Source: Rhizobacter sp.
Lineage (GTDB): Bacteria; Pseudomonadota; Gammaproteobacteria; Burkholderiales; Burkholderiaceae_C
Length of the DNA: 7,273 bases
Assembly (NCBI GenBank): GCA_014380155.1
Contig: JACMKJ010000220.1
Location: 1 to 7,273 of the forward strand
Direction: 5' to 3'
Of the stretch, positions 1 through 4,726 are shown one piece after another. The position numbers and the translations under genes are program-made. How positions within the stretch are numbered: position 1 is the first letter of the stretch; each line of letters opens with the position of its first letter. The notes beneath the pieces were generated by a model. That model was not told where the DNA came from. It searched no databases and saw only the letters and a list, made by a program, of their open reading frames with translations.

Positions 1-56
1 ATCCAACCACAAATCAGGCACATCCATGTACGTACCGCGCTGGCGTCTTTGCTCAC
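1..56 (-). CDS. Rubredoxin, N-terminal fragment (runs off left edge)
   Basis: Read on the minus strand from a GTG at 56-54, the first 18 codons give VSKDASAVRTWMCLICGW. The segment TWMCLICGW is the first metal-binding knuckle of rubredoxins, and C13 and C16 are two of the four cysteines that bind a single iron. The second CPxCG knuckle lies outside the window. Rubredoxins are small (about 55-65 residues) cytoplasmic one-electron carriers. An in-frame TAA at 68-66 lies upstream and no ATG occurs before the conserved Trp, so the GTG is the only plausible start. Only a weak purine-rich stretch (AAAGAA) precedes it. The gene is divergent from the ThiD-like kinase, an arrangement I recall from other Burkholderiales. 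The family call is firm for so short a piece because the motif is very specific. The exact start is less certain. Confidence 0.88.
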   Translation of the reverse strand, partial: MSKDASAVRTWMCLICGW

Positions 57-76
57 GTTTATTCTTTATCGCTTCA

Positions 77-98
77 CTACAATGAGAAAAGATTGTAG
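77..98. repeat. Perfect 7-bp inverted repeat, CTACAAT-N8-ATTGTAG
   Basis: CTACAAT at 77-83 is followed by an 8-nt spacer (84-91) and its exact reverse complement ATTGTAG at 92-98. The element lies 20 bp upstream of the rubredoxin start. Each arm contains a TACAAT -10-like hexamer, one on each strand. It could be a dimeric repressor or activator operator, two overlapping face-to-face -10 elements, or, if transcribed, a short hairpin with an 8-nt loop. The sequence shows the symmetry directly, while the function is inference. Confidence 0.6.
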
Positions 99-133
99 CC
101 ACGCAAAATCCCAAAAACGCGTTAGTTTGTGGG

Positions 134-160
134 CACATACGCCACATTCCTCACATTTTT
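134..160 (+). repeat. Three CACAT units in exact 9-bp phase
   Basis: CACAT begins at 134, 143 and 152, giving three contiguous 9-nt units: CACATACGC, CACATTCCT and CACATTTTT. The block lies 44-70 bp upstream of the kinase start. It may be an iterated protein-binding site or chance in an AT-rich spacer. A 9-bp period is shorter than the DNA helical turn, which argues against simple stacking of one protein on one face. Confidence 0.4.
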
Positions 161-203
161 CTAGAAGTGCTGACAAACCCGGCACCTTCTGACGGACGCC
201 CCC

Positions 204-1127
204 ATGACTACCGACGTGATCCCCACCGAAAACACCGCGGCCTTGCCCCAGGACGCTCCGGCACCGGCTTGCGTGATGACTTTCAACGCCAGCGACCCAA
301 GTGGAGCCGGTGGCCTGGCCGGTGACGTGGTCACCATCGCCGCCATGGGCGCCCACGCCCTGCCGGTGGTCACCGCCGTGGTGCTGCGCGACACCGCCGA
401 GGTGTTCGACCACAGCGCGATCGACGCCGACGTGGTGGTCGAGCAAGCCCGCAGCATCCTGGAAGACGTGACCATCGCCGCCTGGAAGGTGGGCTTCCTG
501 GGCTCGGCCGAGGGGGTGGCCGCCGTGGCCGAGGTGTTGTCCGACTACCCCGACGTGCCCCTTGTCGCCTACATGCCCAACCTGTCGTGGGTCGAAGAAG
601 ACGACCAGCAGGCCTACCTCGACTCATTCCGCGAGCTGGTGTTGCCGCAGACCGAGGTGCTGGTGGGCAGTCACCAGACGCTGACCAACTTTCTGCTGCC
701 CGACTGGAGCGGCGACCGCCCGGCCTCACCCCGCGAGCTGGCCGTGGCGGCCTCGCAGCATGGCACGCGCTTCGTGCTGGTGACGAGCGTGCCACTGCCC
801 GACCAGTTCCTCGACAACGTGCTGGCTTCGCCCGAAGGCGCCATCACCGGCGAGAAGTTCGAGCGCTTCGAGGTCAGCTTCGTGGGCGCAGGTGACACCT
901 TGTCAGCCGCATTGGCCGCCTTGCTGGCAGCCGGCAGCGAGCTGCATACCGCCGTGGGCGAATCGCTGGCTTTCCTGGACCAGGCGCTGGACGCCGGTTT
1001 CCGCCCCGGCATGGGCAACGTGATCCCTGATCGATTCTTCTGGGCCCTGCCCCCGGGGGAAGAGGGTGAAGAAGGCCCCGACGCCACCGGCGACGAAGTA
1101 CCGAAGGACCCGCGCCATGTCCACTGA
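204..1127 (+). CDS. thiD: ThiD/PdxK-like kinase (annotated-type hydroxymethylpyrimidine/phosphomethylpyrimidine kinase, hemL-linked)
   Basis: The product has 307 residues and belongs to the ribokinase superfamily, ThiD branch. ThiD phosphorylates 4-amino-5-hydroxymethyl-2-methylpyrimidine (HMP) twice with ATP in cytoplasmic thiamin synthesis. Visible motifs are the N-terminal FNASDPSGAGG (residues 27-37), matching the ThiD AGSDPSGGAGI element, and GAGDTLSAALAALLA near residue 228, whose D231 sits where the catalytic base lies in GAGDT-type ribokinase-superfamily enzymes. Other parts differ from textbook ThiD. AQNT is replaced by LRDT (61-64), the DPVM strand by AYMPNLSW (122-129), and the TPN..EA element by a GSHQTLTNFL segment. 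The extreme C-terminus is acidic and probably disordered. ATG 204 is the first start after an in-frame TGA at 171-173. The gene's end overlaps hemL by 11 nt. The superfamily call is secure, but the true substrate (HMP or a B6 vitamer) is not. Confidence 0.82.
   Translation: MTTDVIPTENTAALPQDAPAPACVMTFNASDPSGAGGLAGDVVTIAAMGAHALPVVTAVVLRDTAEVFDHSAIDADVVVEQARSILEDVTIAAWKVGFLGSAEGVAAVAEVLSDYPDVPLVAYMPNLSWVEEDDQQAYLDSFRELVLPQTEVLVGSHQTLTNFLLPDWSGDRPASPRELAVAASQHGTRFVLVTSVPLPDQFLDNVLASPEGAITGEKFERFEVSFVGAGDTLSAALAALLAAGSELHTAVGESLAFLDQALDAGFRPGMGNVIPDRFFWALPPGEEGEEGPDATGDEVPKDPRHVH
1103..1108 (+). promoter_or_regulatory. Shine-Dalgarno sequence of hemL
   Basis: GAAGGA lies 8 nt before the ATG at 1117, inside the last codons of the upstream kinase gene. 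It fixes the hemL start at 1117 rather than an in-frame ATG at 1066, which would add 17 unconserved residues. Confidence 0.75.
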
Positions 1128-2421
1128 GACACCAACCAACGCCGCCTTGTTCGAACGCGCCCAGCGCGTCATCCCCGGCGGCGTCAACTCGCCGGTGCGT
1201 GCCTTCAAGGCCGTTGGCGGAACACCCCGCTTCATTGCCCGCGCCCAAGGCCCCTACATCTTCGACGCCGAAGGCACCCGCTACATCGACTACATCGGCT
1301 CCTGGGGCCCGATGATCCTCGGCCATGGCGACCCTGCTGTGCTGGATGCCGTGCAGAAAGCCGCCCTCGATGGTTTTTCGTTCGGTGCCCCCACCGAGCG
1401 CGAGATCGAGCTGGCTGAAGAGATCCTGAAGCTCGTGCCCAGCATGGACCAGGTGCGCCTGGTCAGCTCGGGCACCGAAGCGGCGATGAGCGCCATCCGC
1501 CTCGCGCGCGGCGCAACCGGGCGCAACAAGATCGTCAAGTTCGAAGGCTGTTACCACGGCCACGCCGACGCGCTGCTGGTCAAGGCCGGCTCGGGCCTGG
1601 CGACCTTCGGCAACCCTACCAGTGCCGGCGTGCCGGCCGAGGTGGTGCAGCACACCCTGGTGCTCGAATACAACCACCTGACCCAGCTTGAAGAGGCGTT
1701 CAAGCTGCACGGCGCGGAGCTCGCCTGCGTGATGATCGAGCCGATCGCCGGCAACATGAATTTCGTGCGTGCGAGCGCGCCCTTCATGAAGCGCCTGCGC
1801 GAGCTGTGCACCCAACATGGTGCCCTCTTGGTGTTCGACGAGGTGATGACGGGCTTCCGAGTCGCGCTCGGCGGCGCTCAAAGCCTGTTCGCCAAGCTCA
1901 TCCCTGGTTTCGAGCCCGACATGAGCGTGTTCGGCAAGGTGATTGGCGGGGGCATGCCACTGGCGGCCTTCGGTGCCAAACGCGCGGTCATGGCGCAGCT
2001 GGCGCCGCTGGGCCCGGTCTACCAGGCCGGCACCTTGTCAGGCAACCCGGTGGCCACGGCCTGCGGCCTGGCAACCCTGAAGCAAATTCAGAAGCCTGGC
2101 TTCTTCGAGGCGCTGTCGGCCAGCACACGCCAGCTGGTGGACGGCCTCACCGCCGCAGCCCGCGAAGCCGGCGTGCCCTTCGTGGGCGACTGTGAAGGCG
2201 GCATGTTCGGCTTCTTCTTCACCAACGCACTGCCGCAGAACTACGCGACGGTGATGGCCACCGACAAGGAGCGTTTCAACTGCTTCTTCCACGGCATGCT
2301 CGACCGCGGGGTGTACCTGGCGCCTGCGCTGTACGAAGCCGGCTTTGTGAGTGCGGCGCACAGCGCTGACGACCTCGCCGCCACCCTGGCCGCAGCACGG
2401 CAGGCCTTTCGCGCGCTGTGA
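1117..2421 (+). CDS. hemL: Glutamate-1-semialdehyde 2,1-aminomutase
   Basis: HemL is a cytoplasmic PLP enzyme that moves the amino group within glutamate-1-semialdehyde to give 5-aminolevulinate, the last step of the C5 route to tetrapyrroles. The product has 434 residues, close to the usual 425-435. Family landmarks occur in order: the N-terminal RVIPGGVNSPVRAF, the SYIGSWGPMILGH-like region, SSGTEAAMSA (117-126, binds PLP phosphate), FDEVMTGFR (240-248, with D241 facing the PLP ring nitrogen), and FGKVIGGGMP with K274 as the Schiff-base lysine. Start 1117 is chosen because GAAGGA lies 8 nt upstream and the protein then begins at the usual distance before the conserved region. It overlaps the kinase gene by 11 nt, which implies cotranscription and translational coupling. 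Its stop is 4 nt from the stop of the convergent DUF6152-type gene, leaving no room for a separate terminator. Confidence 0.97.
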   Translation: MSTETPTNAALFERAQRVIPGGVNSPVRAFKAVGGTPRFIARAQGPYIFDAEGTRYIDYIGSWGPMILGHGDPAVLDAVQKAALDGFSFGAPTEREIELAEEILKLVPSMDQVRLVSSGTEAAMSAIRLARGATGRNKIVKFEGCYHGHADALLVKAGSGLATFGNPTSAGVPAEVVQHTLVLEYNHLTQLEEAFKLHGAELACVMIEPIAGNMNFVRASAPFMKRLRELCTQHGALLVFDEVMTGFRVALGGAQSLFAKLIPGFEPDMSVFGKVIGGGMPLAAFGAKRAVMAQLAPLGPVYQAGTLSGNPVATACGLATLKQIQKPGFFEALSASTRQLVDGLTAAAREAGVPFVGDCEGGMFGFFFTNALPQNYATVMATDKERFNCFFHGMLDRGVYLAPALYEAGFVSAAHSADDLAATLAAARQAFRAL

Positions 2422-2425
2422 TTTG

Positions 2426-2884
2426 TCAGGCGGGTGAGGAGCGCAGGCCGTAGGCCTTGCCGTCGACGAACAGGTACTCCACCCGCAGGATCGCCTCGCC
2501 CTTCTCGCCCGAGAAGGTGTAGCCAACCACCGACAGCGCCGAGCCGGGCTTGATCTCGGCCACCTGCCAGGCCTGCAGGCGGCTGAGTGGCGCGAGCTCC
2601 AGCTCCCAGCGCTTGTCGGCGCGGGTGGGGAGCTGGGTCTTGGCCAGGATCGCCGGCCCGTCGATGCCCGCACTCTGGGCCGGCACAGCGCGTTTGGCCA
2701 GGTCGGCTGGCAGCTTCAAACCGGCCACCACGTCGAGTTCGATCTCGGCGTGCGGGTTGCCCCAGGCCACCTTGGCGGCGCGGCCTTCGAGGTAGAGCGG
2801 GCGGTCGGCATCAAAACTGCTCCAGCCGTGGTGCGCCAGCACCGGCGTGGAGACCGCAACCATGAGAAACACGCGTCGTTGCAT
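2426..2884 (-). CDS. Small exported protein, DUF6152-like, with predicted N-terminal His-His after signal cleavage
   Basis: The product has 152 residues. It begins MQRRVFLMVAVSTPVLA, a short signal peptide with an RRxFL core resembling a Tat signal. The likely cleavage site is after A17, leaving a mature protein starting H18-H19-G-W-S-S-F-D. A VAWGNPHAEIEL segment (39-50) with H45 follows, then a beta-rich remainder without obvious catalytic motifs. The HHxxxxFD...NPH pattern matches what I recall of DUF6152 proteins, whose function is unknown. The start at 2884 is chosen over an upstream in-frame ATG at 2902 because AAGGAG lies 5 nt before it and the signal peptide then begins normally. The stop of the membrane-protein gene is 10 nt upstream, so the two are surely one operon. 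Periplasmic location and possible metal binding are inference. Confidence 0.75.
   Translation of the reverse strand: MQRRVFLMVAVSTPVLAHHGWSSFDADRPLYLEGRAAKVAWGNPHAEIELDVVAGLKLPADLAKRAVPAQSAGIDGPAILAKTQLPTRADKRWELELAPLSRLQAWQVAEIKPGSALSVVGYTFSGEKGEAILRVEYLFVDGKAYGLRSSPA
2500..2517. repeat. Perfect 8-bp inverted repeat inside the DUF6152-like gene
   Basis: CCTTCTCG at 2500-2507 and CGAGAAGG at 2510-2517 are exact reverse complements separated by 2 nt. On the coding (minus) strand the repeat covers codons for a TFSGEKG segment. It lies about 80 nt beyond the hemL stop on the plus strand. No T-run follows on either strand, so it is not a standard intrinsic terminator. It may simply reflect codon use. 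Confidence 0.4.
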
Positions 2885-2889
2885 GAGAA

Positions 2890-2895
2890 CTCCTT
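2890..2895 (-). promoter_or_regulatory. Shine-Dalgarno sequence of the DUF6152-like gene
   Basis: On the minus strand AAGGAG lies 5 nt before the ATG at 2884, and its first base is the last base of the TGA stop of the upstream membrane-protein gene. This suggests translational coupling and decides the start of the downstream gene. Confidence 0.75.
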
Positions 2896-3311
2896 CAGGC
2901 ATAGGCGATGAAACGCCCGCAGACTACGACAAGCACCCAAAGCCCCAGCGACAACGCGGTTTGCAACCGCGCGAATCGGTCGGCCTTGTCGAGCCCGCCT
3001 CTTGCATGAAAGGCGATGGCGTTCACGCCGGCCAGCCCCAGCAACACCATCTTGGTGATCAGCGCCCGGTTGCCGAGCAGTTCGCTCCATTGGCTGGCCA
3101 GCATCAGGCCGCCGCTGGTGGCTGCGAGCGCAAAGCCGAACAAGGTCACACGCAAGGCAAGCCGCGCCAGAGCGCGCAGCGGCAACTCCAGCGCCCGCCC
3201 CCACACCCGCAATTCCAGCAGCACCAAGCTGCCGAGCAGCAGCGCAATGCCCAGGATGTGCACGACCTCAAGCAGGGGGTAAGCCCATGGATGCGTGGTG
3301 ATCCAGCCCAT
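2895..3311 (-). CDS. Small four-helix inner-membrane protein (DUF6644/CopD-like in layout), unknown function
   Basis: The product has 138 residues and four hydrophobic segments at roughly 12-34, 49-71, 83-101 and 117-137. Helix 1 contains E15 and H18 (EVVHILGIALLLGS), helix 3 begins at K87 and carries N97, with H102 at its end (K-M-V-L-L-G-L-A-G-V-N-A-I-A-F-H), and the protein ends GRFIAYA. This layout recalls CopD and related small membrane domains, where a Lys plus downstream Asn in a helix is common. I would place it near DUF6644, from memory only. H18 and H102 could bind haem or metal. The start is uncertain. ATG 3311 gives the natural N-terminus, but the only strong Shine-Dalgarno (AGGAGG, 3333-3328) is 16 nt away. 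A GTG at 3341 would add 10 residues and place that AGGAGG inside the gene. The DUF6152-like gene follows 10 nt after the stop. Confidence 0.7.
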   Translation of the reverse strand: MGWITTHPWAYPLLEVVHILGIALLLGSLVLLELRVWGRALELPLRALARLALRVTLFGFALAATSGGLMLASQWSELLGNRALITKMVLLGLAGVNAIAFHARGGLDKADRFARLQTALSLGLWVLVVVCGRFIAYA

Positions 3312-3332
3312 GGGGCGATTGTGATGGCCTCC

Positions 3333-3338
3333 TAGAAT
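3333..3338 (+). promoter_or_regulatory. Candidate -10 element of mpl (TAGAAT)
   Basis: TAGAAT differs from TATAAT at one position. If used, transcription would start near 3345, about 2 nt before the mpl ATG, so the message would be essentially leaderless. This agrees with the lack of a Shine-Dalgarno sequence before mpl. The -35 position (ATGGGG at 3310-3315) is poor and there is no extended -10, so the call is tentative. The hexamer abuts the minus-strand AGGAGG of the divergent gene. Confidence 0.4.
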
Positions 3339-3346
3339 CACCCACC

Positions 3347-4726
3347 ATGCACATTCACATTCTCGGCATCTGCGGCACTTTCATGGGTGGCCTGGCCGCC
3401 CTGGCGCGCGAGGCGGGCCACAAAGTCACCGGCTGCGATGCAGGCGTCTACCCGCCGATGAGCGACCAGCTGCGCGCGCTCGACATCGACCTGATCGAAG
3501 GCTGGAGCGCCGACCAGCTCGCGCTCAAACCCGACCTCTTCGTCATCGGCAACGTGGTCTCGCGCGGCAACCCACTGGTCGAGGCGATTCTCGACGCCGG
3601 CCTGCCCTACACCAGCGGCCCGCAGTGGCTGTCCGACAACGTTCTGCAAGGTCGGCACGTGCTGGCCGTGGCCGGCACACACGGCAAGACCACCACCACC
3701 TCGATGCTCGCTTGGATGCTCGACCAGGCGGGCCTGGAGCCAGGCTTTCTGGTCGGCGGCGTGCCAACCAACTTCGGCGTCTCGGCCCGCCTCGGGAATG
3801 TGAAGGCCGCCCTGAAGGGCGGCGTCGGCAACCCCTTCGTCATCGAAGCCGACGAATACGACACCGCCTTCTTCGACAAACGCAGCAAGTTTGTTCACTA
3901 CCGGCCGCGCACCGCCATCCTGAACAACCTCGAATACGACCACGCCGACATCTTCCCCGACCTGGCCGCCATCGAGACCCAGTTCCACCACCTGGTGCGC
4001 ACCGTGCCCGCCGCTGGCCGCCTGGTGATCAACGCCCGCGAAGAGTCACTGCAGCGTGTGCTGGAGCGCGGCTGCTGGAGCGAGGTGGTGCGATTCGGCA
4101 CCCGCAAGGAAACCCCCGGCGCCTTGCGTGCCCGTGGCGAGCCGCACGCGTTTGACGTGCTGCGCGGCAGCCTGAAGATCGCCCGCGTCGACTGGCCACT
4201 GCTCGGTGAGCACAACCAGCTCAATGCCCTGGCCGCCATGGCCGCGGCCGAGCACGTGGGCGTGGCGCCCGAGCAGTCGGGCCAGGCGCTTTCAAGCTTC
4301 GAGAACGTGCGCCGCAGGCTGGAGCTGCGCGGTGAAGCGGGCGGAGTGAAGGTCTACGACGACTTCGCCCACCACCCGACCGCCATTCGCATGACGGTCA
4401 ATGGCCTGCGCCGCAAGGTGGGCATGGAACGCATCCTGGCGGTGTTCGAGCCGCGCTCCAACACCATGAAGCTCGGCTCCATGAAAGCCCAGCTGCCCTG
4501 GTCACTGGAAGAGGCCGACCTGTCGTTTTGCCACCAGGGCAACCTGGGCTGGAGCGCCAAGGAGGCCCTGTCCCCGATGGGCGACAAGGCCATCGTCACC
4601 GACAGCATTGAGGCCCTGGTCGCCGCCGTGCGCAAGGCCGCCCGCCCGGGGGACCATGTACTGTGCATGAGCAACGGCGGCTTCGGCGGCATCCACCACA
4701 AACTTCTTACCGCACTGGGGCAGTAA
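3347..4726 (+). CDS. mpl: UDP-N-acetylmuramate:L-alanyl-gamma-D-glutamyl-meso-diaminopimelate ligase
   Basis: Mpl is a cytoplasmic Mur-family ligase of peptidoglycan recycling. It joins the recovered tripeptide L-Ala-gamma-D-Glu-mDAP directly to UDP-MurNAc using ATP, bypassing MurC, MurD and MurE. The product has 459 residues, the normal length. The N-terminus MHIHILGICGTFMGGLA is diagnostic for Mpl, and the ATP-binding loop is GTHGKTTT (110-117, with K114). The central domain has FVIEADEYDTAFFDKRSKF and the NNLEYDHADIF segment. The C-terminal domain opens near DDFAHHPTA (338-346) and continues with FEPRSNTMKLGSM. The start is fixed by the family N-terminus, although no Shine-Dalgarno sequence precedes it. 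The gene is divergent from the membrane/DUF6152 pair with only 35 bp between start codons. Its TAA directly abuts the stop codon of the convergent metalloprotease gene. Confidence 0.97.
   Translation: MHIHILGICGTFMGGLAALAREAGHKVTGCDAGVYPPMSDQLRALDIDLIEGWSADQLALKPDLFVIGNVVSRGNPLVEAILDAGLPYTSGPQWLSDNVLQGRHVLAVAGTHGKTTTTSMLAWMLDQAGLEPGFLVGGVPTNFGVSARLGNVKAALKGGVGNPFVIEADEYDTAFFDKRSKFVHYRPRTAILNNLEYDHADIFPDLAAIETQFHHLVRTVPAAGRLVINAREESLQRVLERGCWSEVVRFGTRKETPGALRARGEPHAFDVLRGSLKIARVDWPLLGEHNQLNALAAMAAAEHVGVAPEQSGQALSSFENVRRRLELRGEAGGVKVYDDFAHHPTAIRMTVNGLRRKVGMERILAVFEPRSNTMKLGSMKAQLPWSLEEADLSFCHQGNLGWSAKEALSPMGDKAIVTDSIEALVAAVRKAARPGDHVLCMSNGGFGGIHHKLLTALGQ

Larger units (their letters stand above)
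57..203. promoter_or_regulatory. Divergent intergenic/promoter region between rubredoxin and the ThiD-like kinase
   Basis: This 147-bp stretch is clearly more AT-rich than its surroundings and contains no coding region I can support. It must hold the start signals for both divergent genes. A TACAAT hexamer, one mismatch from the sigma70 -10 consensus, occurs on both strands: at 78-83 on plus and at 97-92 on minus. The minus copy is well placed for rubredoxin, but its best -35 at normal spacing is only a poor GCGTTT (120-115). No convincing -35/-10 pair was found closer to the kinase gene. The kinase start at 204 has no strong Shine-Dalgarno sequence, only GGA at 194-196. Confidence 0.6.

Noticed and set aside
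1066..1116. Upstream in-frame ATG extending hemL by 17 residues
   Set aside because: The extension is unlike HemL N-termini and overlaps the kinase gene by 62 nt, while the ATG at 1117 has a well-placed GAAGGA.
874..1881. Long minus-strand reading frame (335 codons) opposite the kinase and hemL genes
   Set aside because: It spans the antisense of two well-recognised genes, its product is low-complexity and His/Gly/Ala/Arg-rich, and it matches no family I know. Such frames are expected opposite high-GC genes.
2444..2458. AGGCC-GTA-GGCCT hairpin near the hemL 3' end
   Set aside because: Arms are only 5 bp, the loop is 3 nt, and no T-run follows on either strand. It is explained by codons of the minus-strand gene.
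2847..3335. Plus-strand frame (162 codons) opposite the membrane/DUF6152 pair
   Set aside because: The predicted product is Gln/His/Pro-rich and hydrophilic, while the minus strand gives a clean four-helix membrane protein and signal peptide with matched ribosome-binding site.
3338..3991. Minus-strand frame (217 codons) opposite mpl
   Set aside because: It is a shadow of the mpl codon pattern, with no recognisable motif and an unequivocal gene on the other strand.
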